Below are positions 34,021 through 43,015 of a stretch of 64,000 nucleotides of DNA, piece after piece. Position 1 is the stretch's first letter. Each line of letters starts with the position of its first letter. The position numbers and the translations under genes were made by a program. The stretch covers positions 1 through 64,000 of the forward strand of contig NZ_CAJHCP010000004.1 in assembly GCF_904848625.1 (NCBI RefSeq), read 5' to 3'. The notes beneath the pieces were generated by a model that made no database searches, was not told the DNA's origin, and saw nothing but the letters and a program-made list of their open reading frames with translations. Source of the stretch: Paraburkholderia metrosideri (GTDB lineage Bacteria; Pseudomonadota; Gammaproteobacteria; Burkholderiales; Burkholderiaceae).

Positions 34021-36234
34021 CTAGTGTGCCTGCAACCGGATATCACGCGACGAAGCGCCGACGTACACCGTGCTGCCCGATACATAGCGCCAGTTGTTGC
34101 GCGACGTGTCCCACACGCTTTGCATGCGCGGCGTGACCGTCACATGCACCTGGCGCGATTCGCCCGGGTTCATCGCCACCTTGTTCCAGCCGACCAGACG
34201 CCGCGGCGGCTCGCCGTTGTACGGCACGCCGAGATACACCTGCGGCACTTCTGCGCCCGGTACGCGGCCATCGTTACGCACCTTGAACGACACGTCGAGC
34301 GAGCCGCCCGGCAGGTGCGCCACCGAAATGCCCGAGTACGAGAAATGGGTGTACGACAACCCGTATCCGAACTCGAACATCGGCGTGATGTTGTTCGCGT
34401 CATACCAGCGATAGCCCATGTCCAGCTTTTCCGCGTAGACCGGGTTCGACTCGAAGGTGCCGTTCGTGCCCCACGTCGGCGTATCCTGATCTCGAACCGG
34501 GAATGTCACCGGCAGCTTGCCCGACGGATTGACCTTGCCGAACAGCACGTTCGCAATCGCATTGCCGCCGCCCTCGCCCGGATACCACGCTTCGACGATC
34601 GCCGACACGTTGTCCTTCCACGGCATCAGCACCGGGTTGCCGCTTTCCACGACGACGATCGTGCGCGGATTGACTGCCGCCACTGCTTCGACGAGCGCGT
34701 CCTGATTCGACGGATTCGCGAGGCTCAGGCTTTGCAGATCGCCGAAGTCCTCACCCGCCGGTTGCGCGACGACGACGATCGCCACGTCCGATTGACGCGC
34801 GAGCGCCACCGCCTGGTTGATCTGCGCCTGCGTGTAGGCGGCGAACGGCGAGCTCTGATCGCTATTGCCTGCAAAGCTCACCTGGGCCGACGGTGCGAGT
34901 GCGTGGATCGCCGACACGAGCGGTGTGCTCACCTTCAACCACGGGTTGGTCCACCAGCCACATCCCGTCGACGTACCGAACGTCAAGCCGCCGCAACCCG
35001 CGAAGTTCCCCGTGACCGGGTCGCGCGTGTTGCCCGAGCCGCCGCCTGTCAGCACCGCAGCATCGGCGTGGCCGCCGATCACCGCAACGCGCGACAGCGA
35101 GCCTGCCGACAGCGGCAACTGGTTGTTGTCGTTCTTCAGCAGCACCATCGACTGCTCTTCGACCGACTGCGCAAACGCGTTCGCGGCAGCGAAGTCGATC
35201 GTGCCACCAGGCTGGGCGGGATGGTCCATCACGCCGGTGCGGATCATCACATACAGCTTGCGCCGCACCATGTCGTCCAGACGCGCGGTCGATACCGAGC
35301 CATTCGCAATGGCCTGCTTGACCAGATCGGGCGTCAGATAGACCGTCGAGCCGACGTCTTCTTCTTCATCAAGACCCGCGTTGATCGCATTTGCGGTACT
35401 GTGCGTCGCGCCCCAGTCCGACTGGACCTGCCCTTCGAAGTGCCAGTCGTTCTTCAGCACGTCGTTGAGGATATGCGAGTTTTCGCACGCGTAAATGCTG
35501 TTGACCTCGTTGTAACTGCACATCACGCTGCCGGGCTGGGCACGCTTGGCGGCAATTTCAAAAGGCAACAGATAGATCTCGCGCAACGTGCGTTCGTCGA
35601 TCTGGCTATTGCCACCACTGCGGTTATGTTCCTGCTCGTTGCCTACGTAGTGCTTGATCGTCGCGATGACCTTCTGGCTCTGCGTGCCGTCGCTACGCTC
35701 GGCGAGCATCTCGCCAGCAAGCAACGGATCTTCGCCGAGGAACTCGAATAGCCGGCCGCCACGCGGCTCGCGCGCGAGATTGACGCCACCGCCCAGCCCC
35801 ATACCGAAGCCCTGCGCGCGCAGTTCTATTGCCACCTCTTTGCCGTAATCCGACGACAAGCCACGGTCCCAGCTTGCCGCCAGGCCGATCGTCGACGGGA
35901 ATGTCGTGCTCGGCTGCGACGTGCTGCCGGAGCCGGTCGACGAATCGACCATGTTCAGATCGGGAATACCCAGGCGCGGCACGCCTTGAATGTAACCGCC
36001 ACCGCCGCCCGGCACATTGGCCATCGCGTATTCGGAGTGGATGAATTGCAGCTTTTCGTCAATGGTCATTCGGGCGACGAGCGCGTCGGCGCGCCGATGC
36101 GCGACTGCCGAATCGAATGCATTGATGACCGCCGAAGTCGGCGAAAAATCGGGTAGGAAATTCGTGATACCCGCATTCGCGGCAGCACAGGTAAACGCGG
36201 TAAATGCGAGCGCTGCCCATATTTTCTTCTGCAT
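34021..36234 (-). CDS. exported GH3 beta-glucosidase-like glycosidase
   Basis: A 737-residue glycoside hydrolase family 3 enzyme with a Sec signal peptide (cleavage after AAANA at residue 21). The (beta/alpha)8 domain carries the nucleophile Asp273 in QVQSDWGATHS, preceded by VIATIKHYVGNEQE. The second alpha/beta domain follows (VVVESGNPVLMPW, AWYPGEGGG). A C-terminal fibronectin-III-like domain (residues about 645-730) completes it. The enzyme should cleave beta-linked glycosides in the periplasm or outside the cell. GGAGAGAC precedes the ATG at 36234. A perfect 15-base palindrome lies about 180 bases upstream. It has no transporter partner next to it. Confidence 0.9.
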   Translation of the reverse strand: MQKKIWAALAFTAFTCAAANAGITNFLPDFSPTSAVINAFDSAVAHRRADALVARMTIDEKLQFIHSEYAMANVPGGGGGYIQGVPRLGIPDLNMVDSSTGSGSTSQPSTTFPSTIGLAASWDRGLSSDYGKEVAIELRAQGFGMGLGGGVNLAREPRGGRLFEFLGEDPLLAGEMLAERSDGTQSQKVIATIKHYVGNEQEHNRSGGNSQIDERTLREIYLLPFEIAAKRAQPGSVMCSYNEVNSIYACENSHILNDVLKNDWHFEGQVQSDWGATHSTANAINAGLDEEEDVGSTVYLTPDLVKQAIANGSVSTARLDDMVRRKLYVMIRTGVMDHPAQPGGTIDFAAANAFAQSVEEQSMVLLKNDNNQLPLSAGSLSRVAVIGGHADAAVLTGGGSGNTRDPVTGNFAGCGGLTFGTSTGCGWWTNPWLKVSTPLVSAIHALAPSAQVSFAGNSDQSSPFAAYTQAQINQAVALARQSDVAIVVVAQPAGEDFGDLQSLSLANPSNQDALVEAVAAVNPRTIVVVESGNPVLMPWKDNVSAIVEAWYPGEGGGNAIANVLFGKVNPSGKLPVTFPVRDQDTPTWGTNGTFESNPVYAEKLDMGYRWYDANNITPMFEFGYGLSYTHFSYSGISVAHLPGGSLDVSFKVRNDGRVPGAEVPQVYLGVPYNGEPPRRLVGWNKVAMNPGESRQVHVTVTPRMQSVWDTSRNNWRYVSGSTVYVGASSRDIRLQAH

Positions 36235-36613
36235 CAGTGTCTCTCCGGAATTGTGCTTTTTTAGGGAAATGCGAAAGTGGCGCGCGTCGGTTGGGTTGGC
36301 GGCGGACGCGAAGGCACGCAACGCAGGATAGCTGCGCAAACGTTTGCCTTTCAGGAGGAACCGGACCAGCCGGATGGGCCGTAATGATTCTTCGTGGAAG
36401 CTAATGTAAGAATGTAGTCTGACTACAGCATCGGTAGTTTTACTAATTCCCTTTGTTTTTATGCGGATTGACGGGTCAACTGAAGGCTATTAGTAATTAA
36501 CTGAATTTATTTCGATTAATTGAATGCCGCTTGCATTTTAATTAGGAATTTTTATTCAGCGAAAACATAAATGACGCAGTGCAGTCGTCGCGAAAATGTG
36601 ACGCTCTGTCAGA
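36235..36613. other. AT-richer intergenic region upstream of GH3 gene
   Basis: About 380 bases separate the GH3 start from the 3' end of the TAXI gene. The stretch 36430-36590 is visibly AT-rich compared with the rest of the window and may hold the GH3 promoter and upstream regulatory sites. A palindrome at 36413-36427 is listed separately. No gene is supported. Confidence 0.4.
36413..36427. promoter_or_regulatory. candidate operator palindrome upstream of GH3
   Basis: A perfect inverted repeat, TGTAGTC, single T, GACTACA. It sits in the AT-rich region upstream of the GH3 gene at a distance suitable for a distal activator or repressor. The binding protein is unknown. Confidence 0.4.
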
Positions 36614-37960
36614 TCACTCTTCTGCGACCTTCCCCGCCACATGAGAGATTCGGTCACGCACAATGCCAATGGCCTGCTTCAACGCATAGACATCCTGAAA
36701 GTAGCGATGCGGAATCCGGATCCGGCTGGCGTTAGCATCGATGTCCTCGATTTCATCGCGCCATTTCGCAATCTGAGCCGGCGTAGGTCGCGCATTGCGC
36801 CATACCTCGTCTTCCAGCGCTTTTATTTCCCGGTACCAGACCACCAGCCGCCGCTTGATCCGGGCTTCGATCAGGCGCGGCAATGCCTGTAGCAAGCCGA
36901 TCAGCAGCGCCATGAAAGGAACCAGGATCAGAAACCTTCTTTCGATCAGACTCGCCAGCCAGAACGGCAGGTAACGCTGCAGGAACGGCCGGCCCGATTT
37001 GAAGTAGCGGGTACTCTCATCGGAGACAGGAAATTCGCCGCTATTCAGATTCGGAAACGTACCCAGCGGCGTAAAGTAATCTTCACCGCCGTGGACCGTT
37101 CTGGCGGCGTCCAGCAGCAAATAGGTCAATGCGGGATGCAATGTGTCCTTCGACACGAGCAGAGCGGTAGCAGCCAGCAGCGTGACGTCGGTGCGCGGGA
37201 GATCATCGGCGATACTGGCCGACCCACGCGGAAAAATAATTCTGGAAAGCGAAGGAAACTGTTGAACCAGCGCTTCGGCCTGCACAAAACTCATCAGCTT
37301 CAGATTGCTGGCCAACAGCGCTTTCTGTATCGGCGCGTCGGGTCTGCCAATGAAGAAAGCAGCATCCAGTTGACCGCTTTCGAGCGCCCGATAGGCTTTG
37401 GGCGCATCCATTTGCAGCAGCGTGGTGTTGCCCGCGTTGATGCCGCTATAGCCGAGCAGGACCATCGAAACATTCAGCAGGCCGCTACCAGGAACACCGA
37501 CCGACACCCGCTTGCCGCGCAGTTGCGCCAACCGGTCGATTACGGTGTTGCCGCGATAGAACACCCAGATCGGTTCATAAGACACCGCAGCGATGGTTTG
37601 CAGGTTATCCGATTCTTTGGGGCTGACGGTGCCCGACTGAATGAAGCCGACTTCGTATTCGCTGTCCGGATTGATTAGCCGCTGATAATTTTCGACCGAA
37701 CCGGAAGAACTGCGAATATCGAGCTGAATGCCATCGCGCTTCAGAAGGGGCGCGTAGCGGTCCGCGAAGCTTCGATAGATGCCATTGTCCGCGCCGGTTG
37801 TGATGACGATCCGGCGCTGGAACGCGGGCTTGAGAATGACCACCAGCGTCCATCCGAACAGAACCAGCACCACGATCGAACCGATGATCAGAAGCCAGCG
37901 GCGCCCTCGCGTCATGGGGGCTTTCTGACTACGATGGAGCGCTGGATTATGTCTGGGCAT
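36614..37960 (-). CDS. membrane-anchored TAXI-type solute-binding protein
   Basis: A 448-residue protein with an N-terminal transmembrane segment (WLLIIGSIVVLVLFGWTLVVIL), a TAXI/TRAP-type periplasmic binding domain (about residues 50-320, with TTGADNGIYRSFADRYAPLL and RVSVGVPGSGLLN), and a second transmembrane segment (FLILVPFMALLIGLLQAL). A cytoplasmic C-terminal tail rich in charged helices follows. Free TAXI receptors lack this C-terminal membrane part. No TRAP permease gene is adjacent. It may therefore be a sensor or partner of a distant permease rather than a normal transporter subunit. A start 45 bases downstream (MTRGRR) is possible. Confidence 0.82.
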   Translation of the reverse strand: MPRHNPALHRSQKAPMTRGRRWLLIIGSIVVLVLFGWTLVVILKPAFQRRIVITTGADNGIYRSFADRYAPLLKRDGIQLDIRSSSGSVENYQRLINPDSEYEVGFIQSGTVSPKESDNLQTIAAVSYEPIWVFYRGNTVIDRLAQLRGKRVSVGVPGSGLLNVSMVLLGYSGINAGNTTLLQMDAPKAYRALESGQLDAAFFIGRPDAPIQKALLASNLKLMSFVQAEALVQQFPSLSRIIFPRGSASIADDLPRTDVTLLAATALLVSKDTLHPALTYLLLDAARTVHGGEDYFTPLGTFPNLNSGEFPVSDESTRYFKSGRPFLQRYLPFWLASLIERRFLILVPFMALLIGLLQALPRLIEARIKRRLVVWYREIKALEDEVWRNARPTPAQIAKWRDEIEDIDANASRIRIPHRYFQDVYALKQAIGIVRDRISHVAGKVAEE

Positions 37961-38150
37961 CGTTAGCCGTCTCTGTCAGGTCGCGTCCAGGCGGAGTAGC
38001 CTGGGGGGCGGGTCACCGGTCAGTTCCTGCTACTTCAGCCTCACGATACCAGATTATCTTTATTGCAAAACCCGTTGGGCAGGCGTCGCACCGGGTGATA
38101 ATCCCCCACACTCGCTGCTAGAATGGCGGCCCTTTTCTCTGGAGACGCAC

Positions 38151-38465
38151 ATGTCCTGGTTCATTTATGAAGTGCCCGAATACAACGAAGACGGGGCGCG
38201 CATCGAACCGTTCAGCGACCTGCGTAGCCGCGTCCTGAAAGTAAGCGGGCAGGCCATGGCAGACGAGCTGGAAAGCGTGCGCGAACACGCTGCCACGACG
38301 GCGGACACCCCTACACGCCCGCTGCGTTCCGCGGAAAATCCGCATGTGTTCCCGATCCCCTATGCCGACTCGATGATTCTGGTCGGGTTCATCTTCGAAC
38401 TGAAACGGGAACTCCGGCATCTGGTGGTGTCGCCCGTGGAAATGCCGTGGTTGAAAGACGCGTAA
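38151..38465 (+). CDS. small hypothetical protein
   Basis: A 104-residue soluble protein (MSWFIYEVPEYNEDG...) with no recognisable domain, signal peptide or membrane segment. The ATG is preceded by TGGAGACGCAC, a good ribosome site. The C-terminus (ADSMILVGFIFELKRELRHLV) has a hydrophobic strand followed by an amphipathic helix. It stands alone and ends before a strong hairpin shared with the convergent monooxygenase gene. I assign no function. Confidence 0.7.
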   Translation: MSWFIYEVPEYNEDGARIEPFSDLRSRVLKVSGQAMADELESVREHAATTADTPTRPLRSAENPHVFPIPYADSMILVGFIFELKRELRHLVVSPVEMPWLKDA

Positions 38466-38481
38466 CACCGGTAGCACCACG

Positions 38482-38520
38482 CGTGCTGGAACGCCGCTAG
38501 CAATCCGGCGTTCCAGCACG
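38482..38520. terminator. hairpin between convergent genes
   Basis: A perfect 15-bp stem, CGTGCTGGAACGCCG (38482-38496), 9-base loop, and its complement (38506-38520). It lies between the convergent small hypothetical gene and the monooxygenase gene. There is no T-tract on either side, so it is a possible bidirectional stop or 3' stabiliser rather than a clear intrinsic terminator. Confidence 0.6.
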
Positions 38521-38539
38521 GCAAGCTGGCCTCGTCAGG

Positions 38540-40345
38540 CTATGCGACGTGATGAACCTCCTGCAGGCCGAATACAGGCGTCGGGATTCCCTCCATCCGC
38601 GCCTTCAATTGCAGCGACAGGTATTGCGAGTAGTGGCGCGACTGATGCAGATTCCCGCCGTGGAACCACAGCGCCGTCTGCTGCGTAGGCTTCCACATAT
38701 TGCGCTGCTCGCCTTCCCAGGGCCCTGGGTCTTTCGTCGTATTCGACCCGAGTCCCCAGACCTTGCCGACCTTGTCGGCTACCTCGCGTGAAATCAGGTC
38801 CGCGGCCCAGCCGTTCATCGAGCCGTACCCCGTTGCAAACACGACGACATCCGCTTCGAGTTCGGTGCCGTCGCTCAGCAATACCGAATGCTCTTTCAAC
38901 TCCACCACGTCGACGCCGCTTTTCAGCTTGATCTTGCCGCTCGCGACAAGTTCGGATGCGCCGACATCGATGTAATAACCCGAGCCGCGCCGCAGGTACT
39001 TCATGAACAGGCCTGAATCGTCATCGCCGAAATCCAGCATGAAGCCGCTCTTTTCGAGCCGGCCATAGTATTCCGCATCGCGCTCCCTGATGGCGTTGAA
39101 TACCGGAATCTGGAACTGGTGAAGAATGGCGTACGGAATCGACGCAAAAGTCAGATCGGCTTTCGCCGTCGTCATGCCGGACGCGACCGCTCGCTCCGAA
39201 TAAAGATCGCCCAGCGCCAACTCCATTAGCGAGTCCGATTTGACGATATGCGTCGACGAGCGCTGAACCATCGTCACGTCGACACCGGCTTCCCATAGCG
39301 CGGCACAAATGTCATGCGCTGAATTGTTCGCGCCGATCACAACCACTTTCTTGCCGCGATACGAGTCCGGTCCAGGATGCTTTGACGAATGATGCTGCTC
39401 GCCCTTGAACACATCCATGCCCTTGAAGTTCGGCACATTCGGTTTGCCCGACATGCCGGTGGCGAGCACGAGTTGTTTGGGCCGCAACGTAATCTCGCGC
39501 CCTTCCCGCTCGACCTGCACAATCCATTCGCCCTTTGCTTCGTCATAACGTGCGGACTTGCAGGTCGTCGCTCCCCAGTAGTTCAGTTCCATCACCTTCG
39601 TGTACATCTCGAGCCAGTCGCCGATTTTGTCCTTCGGCGTAAACACAGGCCAGTTGTCAGGAAACGGCAGATACGGCATATGGTCGTACCAGACCGGGTC
39701 ATGCAGACACAGCGTCTTGTAGCGCTTGCGCCAGGCGTCGCCGGGCCTTTCATTTTTATCGATGATGATCGTGGGCACGCCAAGCTGCCTTAGCCGCGCG
39801 CCCAGGCCGATGCCCCCTTGCCCCCCGCCGACAATCAGGCAATAGGGCTGCGTCGAATTTCCGAGCGTATCGAGTTCGGCCTCGCGATTCTCTTTCCAGC
39901 TAGTACGGTCAGGACGCGCGCCGTGCTCGGCACCCATCGGACGCTTCGGCCCTTTCGGCTCCTCGTGACCTTTGAGTTCGGCCATGGTTGTCAGCAGGGT
40001 CCAGATCAGACCGTCCTTGAGACGAATGAAGCCGCTACCTCGCGCCGACTCGGTTTCGAATGTGATCCAGCCCTGGGTCACGCCATTCGTATCGGCTGCA
40101 GGCTCGCTGTCTTCCGCCAGCTTCAGCTTCGACGGTTTGATCGCACCGACTTGGGAGTTCAACATTGCGGCGATCTGTTCGCGGCCTTCCATGGTCTTGA
40201 TGTTCCATGTGAATGCGACCAGATCGCGCCAATAGCATTCAGGCTGAAATAACTCGACAGCTGCCGCCGTGTCGCCACGTCGTAATGCGCCTTCAAGGGA
40301 CTCCAGAACACTGGAGATTGAACGGTTAGCGTTGTTATCAGGCAT
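38540..40345 (-). CDS. NTF2-like/flavin monooxygenase fusion protein
   Basis: A 601-residue protein. Residues about 1-125 resemble a SnoaL/NTF2-like domain (ECYWRDLVAFTWNIKTMEG). The rest is a flavin-containing monooxygenase with an FAD site (LIVGGGQGGIGLGARL, about residue 170), a conserved WRKRYKTLCLHDP block, and an NADPH site (VVVIGANNSAHDICAAL). Near the C-terminus ADVVVFATGYGS matches the family ATG-type motif. Such enzymes oxygenate ketones, amines or sulfides (including Baeyer-Villiger reactions). The AcoR-like regulator gene lies upstream on the same strand. The substrate is unknown. Confidence 0.87.
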   Translation of the reverse strand: MPDNNANRSISSVLESLEGALRRGDTAAAVELFQPECYWRDLVAFTWNIKTMEGREQIAAMLNSQVGAIKPSKLKLAEDSEPAADTNGVTQGWITFETESARGSGFIRLKDGLIWTLLTTMAELKGHEEPKGPKRPMGAEHGARPDRTSWKENREAELDTLGNSTQPYCLIVGGGQGGIGLGARLRQLGVPTIIIDKNERPGDAWRKRYKTLCLHDPVWYDHMPYLPFPDNWPVFTPKDKIGDWLEMYTKVMELNYWGATTCKSARYDEAKGEWIVQVEREGREITLRPKQLVLATGMSGKPNVPNFKGMDVFKGEQHHSSKHPGPDSYRGKKVVVIGANNSAHDICAALWEAGVDVTMVQRSSTHIVKSDSLMELALGDLYSERAVASGMTTAKADLTFASIPYAILHQFQIPVFNAIRERDAEYYGRLEKSGFMLDFGDDDSGLFMKYLRRGSGYYIDVGASELVASGKIKLKSGVDVVELKEHSVLLSDGTELEADVVVFATGYGSMNGWAADLISREVADKVGKVWGLGSNTTKDPGPWEGEQRNMWKPTQQTALWFHGGNLHQSRHYSQYLSLQLKARMEGIPTPVFGLQEVHHVA

Positions 40346-40427
40346 GGTTGCTCCTCCATACAGAACGGATAAATAGTCGATAGGAAACGCGGGTTCTCGG
40401 CCCGCTAGAGAAAGCGATGAAACGCGT

Positions 40428-41585
40428 CTAACACTTATGCGGCGGCAGAATGCCTAACCTGCCAATGCGCCGGTACAACGTCGCGCGTGACATACCGAGC
40501 GCTTTCGCGGCCATGTCCGTGCGCCACTTCGCGTCGCCCAATGCGGCGACGATGCGATTGCGTTCGAGTACATCCCCGTCGGACATCGCGGGCGCGGCTG
40601 GCGGCGCTGTCACGGTTTCTCGGGGCGTCGAGGCGGGTTTCGCCGATCGCGCCGGCATCCGGGAAACGGGTGGCCGGATGCGTGCGTAAAGCGGTGAACC
40701 GCTGTCGTTCAACCTGAGCGACACAATTCCACGGCTCGCCTTGCAATCGAACAGGCGCTCCGCCGGTAGATCGAAAAGGGCCGCCATATGACAAGGCAGT
40801 TGATTCAACGCCGGCACACATTCACGCGCCCGACGGTTTGCTGCGACGGCGTTGCCGCAGGCGTCGACTGCAATGAGAATCTCCGGTTGCGCTTCGACGT
40901 AGTGCCGATTGCGATGCGCGAGCAACACCCAGCAATCGGTCGCGGCACTCAGAAAGAACGCATCTTCGATCAACAACGCGCTTTGCCGCACGATATGGTT
41001 GACGAGCCGCTGGCTCTCGCGCTCGTCGGGTGAACGTACTGCCGACGCATCGAGTACGCCCAGCAATTCGCCATGCAAGCCGAAGATCGGCGACGCACTG
41101 CAGGTCAGCGTGGTGAAGGCCGCGCGAAAGTGATCGGTGCGGTGAACGGTAATGGGCTCGGCATCGAGCAATACGGTTGCGACGCCACAGGTTCCCTCTT
41201 CACTTTCCGACCAGCAGGAGCCCAGATAAAGACCTGCACGCTTGAATTCGTGGCGACGTTCGCGATCCACCCGGTAGTCGATAGTCACGCCTTGCGCGTC
41301 GGTCAGCATCACGCAGTAGTCGGCTTCGCGCACCATTTCATGCAGGCGCGACAGACACTGTCCGGACGCCCGCAGAAAGGTTTCTTCGCGATGCTGCACG
41401 TCGCGCAGTTCGGGCACCGTGAGAATGCGCGGACCGACGGTTGCGCCAGGGTCGAGATGGTATTGCTCGAGCGAGCGCCGGTACGACGACGCCAGCCGTT
41501 TGCCGTCCGCACCAGGACGCACAGTCCGCCCTTCGATGACGTTGCATACGCGGTCGATATGTCGGGTGGACGGAACATACGGCAT
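40428..41585 (-). CDS. AcoR-like regulator without AAA+ domain (GAF + Fis HTH)
   Basis: A 385-residue regulator. An AcoR-type N-terminal part with a GAF-like domain (about residues 60-200, with LGSCWSESEEGTCG) is followed by a middle sensory region (ILIAVDACGNAVAANRRA). A C-terminal Fis-type helix-turn-helix ends it (DMAAKALGMSRATLYRRIGRLGI). The central sigma54-interacting AAA+ ATPase (GAFTGA, Walker A) is missing, so it cannot activate sigma54 promoters in the usual way. GGAG precedes the ATG at 41585. It probably regulates the adjacent monooxygenase gene. Confidence 0.85.
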   Translation of the reverse strand: MPYVPSTRHIDRVCNVIEGRTVRPGADGKRLASSYRRSLEQYHLDPGATVGPRILTVPELRDVQHREETFLRASGQCLSRLHEMVREADYCVMLTDAQGVTIDYRVDRERRHEFKRAGLYLGSCWSESEEGTCGVATVLLDAEPITVHRTDHFRAAFTTLTCSASPIFGLHGELLGVLDASAVRSPDERESQRLVNHIVRQSALLIEDAFFLSAATDCWVLLAHRNRHYVEAQPEILIAVDACGNAVAANRRARECVPALNQLPCHMAALFDLPAERLFDCKASRGIVSLRLNDSGSPLYARIRPPVSRMPARSAKPASTPRETVTAPPAAPAMSDGDVLERNRIVAALGDAKWRTDMAAKALGMSRATLYRRIGRLGILPPHKC

Positions 41586-41789
41586 CACGAGTCTCCGGGC
41601 GAATTCAGTACGCTTCCAGGTGCTGGACGCATTGTGCGCTACATACGGCGCATGCATGTCTCCACAGCCAACACCCACAGTGCGTTTTTAGCATGATGAC
41701 CGTGGGAGATCACCCTGCACTGCACCATCATTGGGGGTGAGAATTTATTCTCAGCGAATCATGACGTTCGCGCATCGCCGTCGAACGAC

Positions 41790-42587
41790 TCAGCTAGCCG
41801 ATTCTCCGCGCGACTCCTGCGCCAGATAGCGGCCCGGCGTCGTGCCCATTGCGCGGCGGAACATGTCGATAAACGCGCTGACGTTGTCGTAGCCGAGTTC
41901 CAGCGCGATTGTCGTGACGGGCACGGCGTCCGCCACTCGTTCCAGCGCGCGCAGCAAACGCGCCTGCTGCCGCCATTGTGCAAAGGTCAAACCCGTCTCG
42001 GCAACGAAGCGCCGGCTCAGCGTACGCGGCGCGAGTCCGGCCCACGCGGCCCAGTCTTCGAGCCGGCGGTTATCGGACAGATCGCTGGCCAATGCATCGG
42101 TGAGGCGCACGAGTCTCGGATCGTCGGGACGCGGCAGATCTAACGATTCCGCTCGCGACGCCGCGAGTTCGTCGATGATGACTTCCGCAATCCGTGTCTG
42201 CGAGGGATCGAGTTCGACGCCCGGCCAGGTCGCCACGCGCCGGACTGCTTCGCGCAACAGAGGCGTGGTTCTGATTGCGCGCGGTTCTCGCGGCAATGGC
42301 GCGCATCGATGCTCGGCAATGAATACGCTCCAGCCGGAGAAAGGTCCATACGAGCGCACCGAATGGACGAAATGCGGCGGAATCCAGATGGCGTGAATTG
42401 CCGGAACAACCCAGGTCTGCCGGTCGAGTCCGACCGACACGAGTCCGCTCAGCGCACCCATCAGTTGCCCGCGCGGATGGCTATGCGACGACGTCGCGCG
42501 AGCCTCGCTTTGCGTCAGTTCAGCCGCAGCGAGGAACGGACCTGCCGAAGAGGTCACGAGGTCGGGTCGAATCAGAGGGTCGGACAT
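41790..42587 (-). CDS. AraC family transcriptional regulator
   Basis: A 265-residue protein with an N-terminal cupin-like sensing domain (SHSHPRGQLMGALSGLVSV, WIPPHFVHSV) and a C-terminal AraC DNA-binding domain with two helix-turn-helix motifs (EDWAAWAGLAPRTLSRRF, TTIALELGYDNVSAFIDMFRRAMG). The start MSDPLIRP at 42587 is the natural beginning. It is divergent from the small protein and quinone-oxidoreductase genes and probably controls them. The ligand is unknown. Confidence 0.88.
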   Translation of the reverse strand: MSDPLIRPDLVTSSAGPFLAAAELTQSEARATSSHSHPRGQLMGALSGLVSVGLDRQTWVVPAIHAIWIPPHFVHSVRSYGPFSGWSVFIAEHRCAPLPREPRAIRTTPLLREAVRRVATWPGVELDPSQTRIAEVIIDELAASRAESLDLPRPDDPRLVRLTDALASDLSDNRRLEDWAAWAGLAPRTLSRRFVAETGLTFAQWRQQARLLRALERVADAVPVTTIALELGYDNVSAFIDMFRRAMGTTPGRYLAQESRGESAS

Positions 42588-42685
42588 GGCCGGAAAACGG
42601 TATTGAATGGCATTTATACCGGAGTATGGCCGCGCTTGCACGTCTACACTTGACTTCAATGTTCAACCGAATGGAGTGCAGTGCG

Positions 42686-42937
42686 ATGCGAGCCGAACAG
42701 TTTCTTCCCGATAACGTCGATCAAGTGGAGTTGCGCGGCGTGACGATCCGCAAAGGCACGGTGGCTGCGTTTCTGGCGAATGCGCGCGTCTGGAGCGATC
42801 CGGGAGCCAGCGCGAGTGCACGGACCGAGGCCGAAACCGACATGGCCGATGCTTTACCTGTTCTGCGCGCTCTTGGTCTATTCGACGTGTTCGAGATTCG
42901 CGATGTCTCGCTGCGCGCATGGGTCCTCGCGCACTGA
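42686..42937 (+). CDS. small hypothetical protein upstream of oxidoreductase
   Basis: An 83-residue protein (MRAEQFLPDNVDQVELRGVTIRKGTVAAFLANAR...). It starts at 42686, after GGAG at about nine bases. A second ATG 15 bases upstream overlaps that ribosome site and is less likely. No domain is recognised. It is followed after 78 bases by the oxidoreductase gene on the same strand, so the two are likely co-transcribed from the region divergent to the AraC regulator. Confidence 0.6.
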   Translation: MRAEQFLPDNVDQVELRGVTIRKGTVAAFLANARVWSDPGASASARTEAETDMADALPVLRALGLFDVFEIRDVSLRAWVLAH

Positions 42938-43015
42938 TCGACAGGGATCGCAATTGAATGCCATCGACTGCAATCGATCGACCCCGCTTTACGGCCTCAA
43001 ATTCAAGGAGCAATC

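Noticed and set aside
34024..35751. Plus-strand open frame of 575 codons
   Set aside because: It is opposite the GH3 gene, is Arg/His-rich and has no ribosome site or domain. The GH3 gene has catalytic residues and a signal peptide.
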